From Spirochaetales bacterium (GTDB lineage Bacteria; Spirochaetota; Spirochaetia; DSM-2461), in assembly GCA_022360655.1 (NCBI GenBank), contig JAKSCK010000033.1:1-35895 (forward strand): 35,895 bases of DNA, given 5' to 3'. The first letter of the stretch is position 1; every line of letters starts with the position of its first letter. Under the pieces are notes generated by a model. The model did no database searches, had not been told where the DNA came from, and saw only the letters and a list, made by a program, of their open reading frames with translations. A program made the translations under genes and the position numbers. Shown here piece after piece: positions 23,777 to 35,200 of the stretch.

Positions 23777-24784
23777 GTGAAGATTTCTCCCTTGGGCATG
23801 ATGATTCTCTTCCTCCCATGTTTTCCTCTTTCTGGGGAGAGTCTTGGGCTGGTTCCATTTCGCTTGAGAGCCCCTCTTGATGAGGAGATTCTTCCGGAGA
23901 TCCAGCTGTTCTATGATGCATTCCTTCGGCGAGACTTTCTTCCAGTGACAAGGATTGTGAGGGGAAATGGTGATGTTCCTATTCCTGAAGGAATTTGGGA
24001 ACATTTATTTTGGGGAGAGGAACTTGGGGTTGATCTAGTATTGAGCGGAACCTTTGCCATTGATGATGAGGTGATTCATGGTTGTTTGACCTTGTTCCAT
24101 GTTTCAGAGGGAAAAATTCTCCAAAGACTTTGGGGGAGTGACAATCTGAATCAAATAAATCGGTTCTTCCAGGACATGGCCAAGAAAACCATTTTTGCAC
24201 TTGAGGAAGTCACTGGAGTGTCCTCTCTTCTTTCATCTCCGACATATGATTCGTTTGGCTGGTATTGGCGGTCTGATTGGGGATGGTGGGGTATTCTTCC
24301 TCCTTGGAGTCAGGGATTAGTAGGGACTTTCTATGGTTCTGTTGAGGGAGGGCTTTTTCCTCGTCGTCCATTCTGGCAGAAAGGGCCAAAAAGTCTGAGT
24401 CTCCGATTTGGGCTGGCCTTTGGGTATCACCTTGGGCAAGGGCAACGGGGGATAGAACCTTTTGTTCTTCATCATTTCAGCATGGGAATACCTGGGGATT
24501 TCATTCTCTCTTTTGATGAGATACACCAACTTCGAATTCGTCTGCATCCATTTCTTTCTCTCAACCTTATCCATCAGCAACAACGCTATGCCCCGATGTG
24601 GCGAGGTACAGATGTTTTTGGAGCTCTACGGTTAGGGGCTGAGTATGCATTCTCCCTCAAAAAGGGATGGAGGGTGGGCTGTGGGATCTCTGGAACTATG
24701 GTGATTTCCCAGCCCTTGCGCTGGGAGATTTTGCCCTATCTCATTGTGGAATTCTCAGGACTTATCCCAGGAGAAGGAATATGA
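23777..24784 (+). CDS. Probable outer-membrane protein with TolB-N-like domain
   Basis: A 335-residue exported protein that I cannot name. A signal peptide (MKISPLGMMILFLPCFPLSG) begins at GTG 23777, seven bases after GAAGGGG; the upstream part of the open frame overlaps the TPR gene and is rejected. Residues about 25-145 have the layout of the TolB N-terminal or CsgG-like fold (WGEELGVDLVLSGTFAIDD, CLTLFHVSEGKILQRLWGSD, AKKTIFALEEVTG). The C-terminal half alternates hydrophobic and polar residues with many Gly and aromatics (LSLRFGLAFGYHLGQG, ALRLGAEYAFSLKKGWRVGC, EILPYLIVEFSGL), suggesting a small beta barrel. It ends in an ATGA overlap with the next lipoprotein gene. Confidence 0.6.
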   Translation: MKISPLGMMILFLPCFPLSGESLGLVPFRLRAPLDEEILPEIQLFYDAFLRRDFLPVTRIVRGNGDVPIPEGIWEHLFWGEELGVDLVLSGTFAIDDEVIHGCLTLFHVSEGKILQRLWGSDNLNQINRFFQDMAKKTIFALEEVTGVSSLLSSPTYDSFGWYWRSDWGWWGILPPWSQGLVGTFYGSVEGGLFPRRPFWQKGPKSLSLRFGLAFGYHLGQGQRGIEPFVLHHFSMGIPGDFILSFDEIHQLRIRLHPFLSLNLIHQQQRYAPMWRGTDVFGALRLGAEYAFSLKKGWRVGCGISGTMVISQPLRWEILPYLIVEFSGLIPGEGI

Positions 24785-25569
24785 AAAAGACAATCGTTCA
24801 TGTTTTACCTCTGTTTTGTTTTTTGATGTATGGAAGCTGTGATGAGGGACTCTTCTCTCAGATGCTTCGAGTTGCAAAGGATCCTTTTCCGGCGAAACCC
24901 ATCGTGTATTCATTAAAGGAACCACATTGTATTCAACTTAGTTGGGCTCATGATGCCTGTGCCGATTCCTATGTGTTGTACAGATCCGTGGATTCTCCAG
25001 AGCCTCATCTCGAACCAATCTATCAAGGTGTGGACCTTCATTTTATCGATTCTGACTTAATACACGAACAACGATATCTTTATGCCCTTGGGAAGATACG
25101 GGGACATCGACTCTTTGGTCCTTATGATTTAGTTCTTGGTGTGTCTTCATCATTTCCACAGGATGGCTTTGAACCCAATGATTGGCGGAGTCTGGCAACA
25201 GAACTCCTTGATGATCTGACAGCAAACATCTTTTTCTATGCGGGATTTGATGGACGGTGGGTTTCGGATGAGGATTGGTACTGGGTGACTGTTCCTCCTC
25301 GTCGCCAGGCAAACATTCTTGTCGTTCAAAAAGAACTGGTGAATACGAGTTCGGCATTATTCCTTCATGTTGATGGGGATGTGACCGTTTCTCTTGTGAA
25401 TAACATGGTGGTTCCACTCACCAACACCACACATCAAGAGCAAAAAATACGTTTTCGCATTTCCCCTAATCCTCAACAGTTTGCTCATGCTGCCACTCTT
25501 CTTGGAGGACGGACACTGGTCTATGAGTTGCAGCTTCATTCCATCACATCGTTAGGAGGAGGGGGATGA
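24781..25569 (+). CDS. Lipoprotein with FN3-like and PPC-like domains
   Basis: A 262-residue predicted lipoprotein; the lipobox YGSC puts the lipidated Cys at residue 20. Residues about 48-122 look like a fibronectin type III fold (IQLSWAHDACADSYVLYRSV, FIDSDLIHEQRYLYALGKIR). Residues about 127-262 open with DGFEPNDWRSLATEL and contain SDEDWYWVTVPPRRQANILV, the pattern of bacterial pre-peptidase C-terminal (PPC) domains, which often occur on secreted proteins. GGAGAAGGA precedes ATG 24781. It overlaps its neighbours by ATGA at both ends. A surface or secretion-linked binding role is inferred. Confidence 0.65.
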   Translation: MKKTIVHVLPLFCFLMYGSCDEGLFSQMLRVAKDPFPAKPIVYSLKEPHCIQLSWAHDACADSYVLYRSVDSPEPHLEPIYQGVDLHFIDSDLIHEQRYLYALGKIRGHRLFGPYDLVLGVSSSFPQDGFEPNDWRSLATELLDDLTANIFFYAGFDGRWVSDEDWYWVTVPPRRQANILVVQKELVNTSSALFLHVDGDVTVSLVNNMVVPLTNTTHQEQKIRFRISPNPQQFAHAATLLGGRTLVYELQLHSITSLGGGG

Positions 25570-26210
25570 GGCTTGCTCTTCTCACTTTGGTCTTTCTTGT
25601 ATTGATTTCATGTGACTTTCCTGATGCTCCAACCTTGCAGAATCCAGGGAGTTTAGGGGGGAGCATAGAAAAAAATGAAGTTTTGTTTGAGGGAATAGAT
25701 GGTTCTCATGAAATTCTTTTTTTTACCAATAAATCCCACCATGCCCTGCCTTATGGCAAGAGTTTTTGGATCCCTTTGGAAGAGCCACAAAATCCATTGA
25801 TCAGGTGGACATTACAAGCAGTCAAGCTGAGTGGAGAATTACAGGCAGGTTTTGGAATGATTTTTTGCCATCAACCTGAATCAGAAATCATGTTTCTTTT
25901 TTTGATTCGGGTGGATGGATTTTATCAGATTGCAGAATTCTCCCAAGGAAATTATCACCCCTTTTTTGATTGGGTTTTTGATCCGGCAATTCGTTCTGGG
26001 TATGGGCAAAAAAATACTTTAGAAGTTCGGGGAAATGGGAGTGGTCTGTATTCTTTTTTAGTCAATGGCACTGTGATTCGAACCTATCAGGACGAAAATC
26101 CTCCCATCCTTCTTGGTGGTGATCAAGGAATGATTGTCATCACCTCACCACGAGAGCAATTTCCTCAAATTCCTGTTGATATTCGATTTCAGTATGGAGT
26201 GGGATTATGA
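25566..26210 (+). CDS. Lipoprotein, beta-rich, unknown function
   Basis: A 214-residue predicted lipoprotein; signal peptide MRLALLTLVFLVLISC with the lipidated Cys at 16. The remainder (ILFFTNKSHHALPYGKSFWI, GELQAGFGMIFCHQPESEIM, YSFLVNGTVIRTYQDENP) has the alternating pattern and spacing of a concanavalin-like jelly-roll such as the DUF1080-type laminin-G-like domain, but I would not assign a ligand. It is coupled by ATGA to the preceding lipoprotein gene and to the giant RHS gene, so its product is probably needed with that protein. Confidence 0.65.
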   Translation: MRLALLTLVFLVLISCDFPDAPTLQNPGSLGGSIEKNEVLFEGIDGSHEILFFTNKSHHALPYGKSFWIPLEEPQNPLIRWTLQAVKLSGELQAGFGMIFCHQPESEIMFLFLIRVDGFYQIAEFSQGNYHPFFDWVFDPAIRSGYGQKNTLEVRGNGSGLYSFLVNGTVIRTYQDENPPILLGGDQGMIVITSPREQFPQIPVDIRFQYGVGL

Positions 26211-29200
26211 AAAACTTTTTTTATCAAATCATTTCAGTATTCCTTTGTGAAATGCTTCTCTTTTCTCCAGTGATCACGGCAACTCCTCACTCTTATGTTT
26301 ATTCAGAAGAGAAGGTTTATAGAGAGGAATCTTCTCGGCCTGATAGCAAACAAAAAATTTTACTTTCGGGACCAGTGACTCCAGATGGTGGTGGGAGGCT
26401 TGGAACTGGAAGATTGCGAATTTGTGTTCCACCAGGAGCGGTTAAGAAAACAACTATGATTACAATTTCCGCCCTCCCTACGGCACCATCTCTTGGAGAT
26501 GGTCGCCAGAATAGGACAGAAGGGGCCGTGGCATATCGGTTTTCACCACCAGGTATGGAGTTTCTACAACCAGTTTCTATCACTCTTCCCTATAGTGAGA
26601 AACTGAATGATGATGAGCAAGCTCTCCATAATCTAAGGACAATGTATCACGATCCAGAGCAAGGGTTTTGGTTTGAATTGGAACGGGTTCAACTGGATCA
26701 ATCTGCATGCACAATCACAAGTCTCACAACACATTTTACCGATATAGTGAATTCCACTCTTTCTCTTCCAGAATCACCTCCACCCTCCCTTGTGAACATC
26801 AATTCCATCAAGCAAATCGATGAAGTTCGTGGTGATGAGGGTATTCCTGGAATCAATGGTTTGCAGCCTTCATGGGATGGTCAGGCTCGGTTTTCTTTGC
26901 CTTTAAGACTTCCACCTGGGAGGGGGGACTCCCCCCTATCTCTCTCTTTGAATTACTGCAGCAATGGTGGTAATTCAGAGATGGGGCTTGGATTTTCACT
27001 TGGTCCATCTTTTCTTCGATTAGATACGCGTTTTGGAGTTCCTACCTACGATGGAAATGATCCTATTCTTTTAGATGGTCAGGAGTTGGTGTTTCATTCG
27101 GAACAGAATGGAGCACGAGTTTTTTATCGACGACAAGAAGGCGATTTTTCCCGAATACGGTGGTTTAATGCTCCAGCTGGATGGTGGGATGTTACGGATA
27201 GAAATGGAACACGAAGAATCTATGGGATGGAAGGCGACTGGAATGGTCCTTGCCGAAAAGATGGGGATGCTGGGTCTTCAGCTGGTGCCTTCTCTTGGGC
27301 CTTAAGCCGGGTTGAGGATAGAAATGGGAATACTGTGGACTATCATTGGGAGTATTCATTAGATGACCAGGTATTGCTCCTGCATTCCATCGCTTATTCA
27401 GGGAGGAATGGACGGAATGCTTTTGAAGATGGAACCGTTTATATCCTTTTTCATTACAACTTAACCGGTCATGTCAAAGGGACTAAGGAAAGTGCTCTTC
27501 TTGGTTTAGGTGAAGAGGGAACGCTTTTATCAGCTCAGCGTCCTGATGTGCGTGTGGATACTCGTGGAGGGTTCCCGGTTTATTGCTCTCAGCGTTTAGA
27601 TGCTGTTGAGGTGAGAATCGCACCTGGGTTTGAGTCCTTGAAGGGAAGGGTGGGAAATCTGCTTCGTCGATATCGCTTTGATTACTTCCTCGATGAATTT
27701 GGACGGACTTTACTTCGGCGTTATGAAGAACAAGATGCCATGGGAGAAGTCTTTTATGGTTATGATTTTCGCTACCACGGTCTAGAACATTATGAAGAAG
27801 GCTATGTTGGTTTTGAAAAGGAACAATATTGGTCTTTTGGAAGCGCCACAGAGCCACTTAGCCTGAGGACAAATCAACGCACAAGTCAGTCCGCAACTCT
27901 TTATACGGGGATTGAAGTTTTTATTCCTCTCCTCTTTTGGAAGAAAGTGATTTTCAGTATTGGGCTTCGGGGAAGTTCTGGAAGTCATGGTTCTGTTACC
28001 ACGGCTCAATTGATGGACCTCAATGGTGACGGTTTGCCAGATATGACGTGGAATTCCTTGGAAGGTCTTTCTGCCCGTTTGAATACTGGAAGAGGATTCT
28101 CTTCTGCTTCTCCTTTCATTCTCTCTGGTGTCAATGGACCTCTTTTTTTGGGTGGGGGGAGTCAAAGTTCAATTGGGCTTTCTGTTGGATTAGGTCCCAT
28201 TTCAGGGGGAGTGACTCGCCAATGGAATTGGAATGGCTTGATGCATATGCCTATTGATTTAAATGGAGATGGATTTCTTGATTTTTGGAAAGCAGGTGAA
28301 ATGGATTGGGGGATTAATCAGGGGAATCTAGGAGGAGGTGTTGGAATCATTCATTGGGAAACACCTCAAAATCTTCCTCAGGCAGGAGAGACTCCTTCCT
28401 CCGGATATTCAACAGAGGAATTAGAAGATTTTCAAAGAACATACTACACCGAAGAGCCTTTGCGGAAATGGCGGGCATGGCGAGGTGGTGAGGTAGAAAT
28501 GTCCAATCATGTTCAATCTGCTCAAAACTCCTATTTTGCCGATGTCCATTATCCTCATGAGGGGAAATATGAATCATTTCGGCTGACTTCAACTTCTCCA
28601 AAGGATCATCGTTCGGTATCCATTACGCAGGGAGATTCTCTGTATTTTCGATTAGGCGCAGAGGATTGTGCTGAGGGAGAATCCGTTCATTGGAATACGA
28701 AGATTCAATATCAATCCATTCAGCTTTTTGAAAATATGAAAAATGTTGGTACTCTGCTTCCTCCAGAAACTCTTCCCACATCACAAATTGCACAGTTCTC
28801 CAGCTTGCTCGCTTTGTATCAACCCGTTGAGAGTTCTGACCCCAATGGCCCCCCTCCATTCTATTCCTTACATCCGAACTGGAGACATTTCCTGACCAAA
28901 GAGCATGAACAGTCCCTTGTTCATCATGGCTTTTGGGTTCCTTCCTTGCTCCAACGAAAGGATTATCTGGATTATGCCAATTTTGTTCGCTTGTATTCTG
29001 AAGAGCATTCAGTGGGAATGGCTCAACAGGTTGATTTTGCCCTCTCATGGTTTTACGAAGCATCATCAGGAACTTATAAACGGCATGGAGAAAATGACTC
29101 AGAATTGATGCAATTATGGTTGCAATCATTGAGTGCTGAGCAGAATCAACAACTTGCTCAGTGTTTTTTTCCACATGGTGAATCCTACCCTTTGCGAATT

Positions 29201-32200
29201 CCCTCTCAACCCTTTTCATTCACCACATCTCCTCCGAAGATCAATATGGTTCCAAAAATTCTAGGAGAGAATGACGTCCAAAATCTTGGTGAGACTAATG
29301 CATCAGGTTTGATTCTTTTAGAGCAAATTGATGGTTCCGAGAGTTTGCATTCTGATTCTCAAATCTATTGGGATAATAGAAATCAAAGAATTATTGAGAA
29401 ATTTAATGACCAACAACGAGAGCTTCCATTTCAAAAAGTTGTTGATGAGTCAGGACTGGTTTTACATGTACAACGAGGAGGATTGGAGCATCGTTATGAA
29501 TTGAGGGCGTTCTCCTCAGTACTCGAGCAAATCCCCAAAACACTTTTTGATTCCATCGTACAACCCTCTCTTCTTGAGTGGACTGAGATCTCCTCACAGG
29601 GGATTTCTCAATTAACGGGTGATGAATGGAATGCTCTGATTCAGCTCTTGGATGATTCTGATGATCAAGAGATTTTCAAATCCCTGTATCTTCAAAATCC
29701 AAATGGAGTTTATGAATTCACTGGTTTTGATGGGCTCACCTTGCAAGAGTGGTCCATCTTACGAGACACATGGCAAGCTGTTCCCCTAGCTCCACAAAGT
29801 CGCTTGTTTCGTCAGTTGCCAGGTGGGAAGTATCCCGAGCGGGCTGTTCTTTGGAGGGTGGCTGAAGCCATCGAGTATCATCAGTTTTTTGGAACATCCA
29901 TCCCTGATCTTGTCCCCAAGATGGTGCATGGAGAGGTTCTATATCTTCCTTTAGATGCTGGTAATCTTCTCTATCACAATTCCCTCAAAGACTTTCGTGT
30001 TCATTCAGAACTTTTTCCTTATTACAGTCAGATTGATGATGCATATCACTTAAAGAGTGATGCCAATGCTGTTGAAGTCTCTCGTGTAATGGAGAACTGT
30101 GGCTTTTTCGTTCCCTCGATTTTGAATCGTTCTCTTGTTTACCAGTGGGATTCATTGCTCCCAGTGGTTGAGGGTTTTTTGCAAGAGGGGCATGAGATTC
30201 CATTGATTACACCTGAGATGGAGAGTCGTCGTCGACCTTTAGCATATGGCGATGAAATTGGGCTGGCCTCTTATGTGTATTATAACTCGAATGGGACACT
30301 GACTTATTATGATGCGGTCATTCCCACGTTTGATAATGAGAATGACTATTCCATTATTGATATCACTTTAAGAAAGGATGATGAGCTTCTTCATCTGGAA
30401 ATTCCTGAAGAGTATTCATTATCAGAATCCCAACAGATTCAACTCCAATCCATTCCTCAAGAAAATCTTCCAGGAGGTGTTCTTGGTTGGTATTACGGTC
30501 AATGGAATGGCTATTATGAGGATTTTAATCCAGAGTTTGTTCAAGAGAGTCCAAACTATGACAACTATTCTCCCTATGATGAGAGTCTCCGAACTTCTTC
30601 TGAATTGAATGTCACTCAGCGAAGTACACCTCCTCCTCCCTATTGCATAGGAATGGTTCCGAATGCCACAGATCCTGAAGAGCCAGAAAATCCGTCGCCA
30701 CAGATCATTGAAGTTGGAAGTTTTGAACAGTCTCTTTCACCCTATGCATGGATTGGTTCCATCAGTGAGGATTCTCAAACGGGTTATGACTCCGATGGTT
30801 TTCCTTATTCAAAAACCTTGAGATATGCATCCTACATTGATGGATCACTTCACCATGTGAATCGTCGTGGTGGAGGGCAATACCGTCGGATCCCTGATTT
30901 AAAATCCACAAAATCTTTTGATCTCTTGGATGCCGGTGTTGTGAAAACCACTGACATTAATGGTGGACTTTCCATTCCTCCCTTTGGAGCGAATCTCGGA
31001 AGGAATTGGGGATATTCTCTTCGCTATGCTGGGATGACAGATATAAATGGCGATGCCTATCCTGACTTTCTCCGACTACCCATACATGGAGGAGGGGAAT
31101 GTCAATTATTTCTTGGTTCTCCCCTGGGTTTTCTCGATTCCCGAAACTTAAATCTTCCAGGGATTGGATTATCGCAAAGCATTCTTGATGGGTACACTCT
31201 TGGAGCTTCCATTGGATCCTCGTGTGGTGGTGCATCCTATGAAATGCGTGGAAGTAAGGTTGCCGGTTTTCTCGCAGAGCCCTCAGAAAATTCATCCATT
31301 TCATCTGGAATCAGTTTTGCAATGAGTCAAAATCACTGCACAAGGAATCTTCAAGATATCAATGGAGATGGTTTAACTGATTATCTCAAGCGTATAGGGA
31401 CTGAGCCCATACAAGTCTATCTTAATGAAGGGGGAACCTTTTCTACTGAAGCCATATCTTGGGACATTCCTGGTGGATGGAGGGAGCAAATCCTTCCCCT
31501 CTTTGGCAGAACAAATGGATTGAGTCAGGGGCTCTCGACCGGAAATACCGCCACGCTCAGCATGACGCAATCCCTTGGATATTCAGCTTTTCTAGGACCC
31601 ATTTCTTTGACCATGGGAGGTGGGTTTGGTTTGAGTGGAACGGTGGATCGAACAGCGTTTCGAATGATGGATTTTACCGGAGATGGTTTACCCGATTTGG
31701 TGATAAAGCGCCATGAAGATGAGTACTTTCTTGTTCGGGTCAATTTGGGAACTCGTTTTTCCACAAAGAGCTTAAGATTGTATCGTCCGACATGGTCAAC
31801 AGAATGGTCCAGTCAATTTGAGTCTGATCTCAACCGCGATCTGGCTGTTTTGAGAAGTCGAATAGGCACACCTTCCATTGGGAATAAACCCATTTTTCTG
31901 CCAGATTCAAAACCTGTGAGTTTTTCTCAGAGTGAGCATTCTCATATTGCCAATCCCGCACGAATTGAGGATGTATTGGAGTATTCCTCTGGCGTTTCTG
32001 TCCAGCTTAATGGTTACTTAGGATTCTCTTTTAATTTCTTTCTGGTTTGTCTCACCATTCAGCCAGGATTGCGAGGAAGTCTTGCCACAACAACAGCCTC
32101 GCTCATGACCCAGGATATTACGGGTGATGGTTTACCAGATCACATCCTTCAGTATCCTGGAGAGGACGGTCTTCGAGTCAAACCGAATATCTCCCATGCT

Positions 32201-35200
32201 CATGGCCTTCTTTCCCAGATACGAATACCTCAAGGGGGAAGGATTTCTTTGGAGTATGAATTCTCATTGCCAACAGTGGATTCTCCTCATGGGAAATGGG
32301 TTTGGTCAGGCCTGGAGAAAGCTTCCAACACTTTAGGACTACCCAAAATCAGTGTTGAGTCCTTGATTCAACAGATGCAGTATTCTGGTGCCAGGTATGA
32401 TCGAATCCAGCGACGGTTTTTAGGGTTTGCCAAGGTTGTCATTGAAAAACGAGATGATCAGGGACATGTGTTAACGCGTCAGGTTAATCAATATCTGAAC
32501 CACGATTTGGCATCTCGAGGAACCCTTTCTTATCGTCATAATGAGGATTCACAAGGATTCATTCTTTCTAAAGAAGAATGGTTCTATACCTGGAAAAATG
32601 GTGTGCTGGCTTATGGAGATGGTATCCGGTTCTTGTGTTTGGATCGTTCTCAACAGAAGAGCTATGGGCGGAATACTCCCCAACCACAGATTAAAGAGCG
32701 AGTGTTTGACTATGACAGTTATGGACAACTTCTTTCCCTAAAAGAATCTTTTCCCAAAGATTCAGCTCTCAATACCGTTCTTGAGATTTCTTATACCGAA
32801 AGAAGAACCAATGATGCCTACATTGTTCAACTTCCTTCTTCTGTAAAACTCATGGATCACACTGGTTCTATTCTACGTCAAAGAGCAGGAGAGTTTGATG
32901 AACGGGGCAACCTGATCCATTACGCCCAATACTCCAATGAACAACAGAAACACGGATATTGGATGACTTGGGATGATCATGGAAATCTTCGGACTCTTAC
33001 GGATTCTCGAGGAATGCGATTGTCCTATGAATACAATGACGGAGCATGGAAGTGCTATGCCACTCGTCATCATCTTGATAATTCTCTCATGAATGAAGCT
33101 GGCTATTCCTCATTCCAAAGCTGGGATCCTGGTTTGGGAAAAATTCAGTTTCAACGTGATGCGAATGGATCTCAAATAACATACCGTTATGATACGCATG
33201 GGCGGTTGGTGGCCGTGTATTCTCCCTATGACGAGAGCCTTCCTGCCATCTCTCGAGAGTATCGTATTCCTCCTCAAACTGAGCACGTTGACATAGATGC
33301 TCCAGTTCTAGGTTGCCTGGGAATCTCTTTGAATAAGATGAATTTTGATCCAAAAGATCAACGTATGCTTTCCCTTGTTCAGTATGCCGATGGGTTCGGT
33401 CGTCCACGCCAAAAAGCACAGAGTTCTCGGGTTTGGATGGATGGGGAATTCCAAACAGGATGGAATCTCTCAGGGCTTCAATCCTTCAATTCTCTTGGCC
33501 AGGTTCTTCTCACTGGTAAGCCAGAATTTCATGAGGGAATAGAAATCCCGTCTTGGGGGAATCTGCATCGACCCATGGAGTTGGTCTACAACTCCGAAGG
33601 CCGAATCAAACAACGAATTCTCTCTGATGGAACATGTACGGATTTTCACTACTTCTTGGATGATCAAGGCCATCAAGTGGTTCAAACAACGGATTCCCTT
33701 AGACGCAGTCAATATCTTCATACTGATCAAAAGGGCCGAATTCGGCGGATGCGATTAGAGAATGGAAGTGGTCAAATTTTAGTGGACAACACCTATTCCT
33801 ATAGCCCCATAGGGGAATTCCTTTCCATGACACAGGGCAAAGAATCTACGCCTCGTCTCCGAATTTCATATGACTGGACTGGTTCTGTGCAACAAGAATG
33901 GAGTCCGGAAACAGGATTACGAGAATATGATTATGATGAATCGGGGAATCTGATTCAGCGAACAGACGAGAATCTTCGTGATTTAGGGCATTCCATTGCG
34001 TATGAATATGATGGACTCAATCGCCTTGTTCATATTCAATATCCCACTCATGGCCATGCTCAAGATGTTCACTATGTTTATGGCGATTCGTCGTCAGAAA
34101 AAAATACAGTAGGTCGACTTCTTTCTCAGACCAATGGAGCAAGGACATCATTCTTCTCCTATGGTTTGTTGGGGGAAGTGACGCGTGAAAGCCAGGAGGT
34201 GTTGAGCCTTATTCCTGGAAGAGCCGCGCAGGGCATGACCATGGTTTATGTTAGCGATTATCTTGGACGCATTCAGCAACTCACATATCCCGATGGTGAG
34301 ACGGTTGTTTACAACTATGATGAGGGTGGACGAGTCCAATCGCTCATTGGAGAACGTGAGGATGGAAGTCAAACCATCTTTCTCTCTGACGCAGGATATG
34401 ATGAGGATGGACGAGTTGTGTTCTGTCAAATGGGAAATGGTACAGAAACTCGTTCAGAATATGATGCGGATCGTTCTTGGTTGGTTCTTCAAGAAACACG
34501 AAATTCTCATGGAGAAATCTTAGAGAAAAAGTCTTTTCAGTATAACTCTGTCGGAAATCTTATTGCTCTTCAAGAATCCCACGATACAGGCTCGGTTGCA
34601 TTGGAATGCCTCTATGATGACCATGATCAACTTAAGGAAATGCGAAAAACTTTTGAGTACCAACCTCATGGTGTTTTGAGTTGGTCAAAAGAGCTTCTGC
34701 AGCAGTTTGACTATGATCCCGATGCACGTATGACGCATCATTCTTCTCTTGAAAATCTTTGGCCACCTTCCAATGAGAACGTTCAGGATCAAAATTGGGA
34801 TTATATTTATTCTCAAGAGCGGCCATATCAAATACAGCAGATTGGTGGATTGCATTATTCCTTTGATAGAAATGGAAATGTGCTTCGGGAGGCGAGTTTC
34901 CCTATTAAAAATCTGAAATCTCCTGTTGTACTGGAACGTCAAGGAGCCATGCGAATTGCCAATAGGGGATTTGGGCTGTTGAGCCACGAAATGGAAACCA
35001 GTGAAGGATATGAGCGCATTTTTCAGTGGGATGAAGAGAATCGACTCATACATGTTGAACAGGATTCTGGGTATGTTCATTTTCTCTATGATGGAGAAGG
35101 AAATCGTTGTGTGAAGAGATTTGAGAGTGGTGAGACTCTTTGGTTTAACCCATATTGGACCGAATCATTTCACGGAACAAAAAACTTGAGAAGCAAACAT

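Noticed and set aside
28623..29219. 198-codon minus-strand frame inside the RHS gene
   Set aside because: It is antisense to a continuous RHS frame and has no recognisable family.
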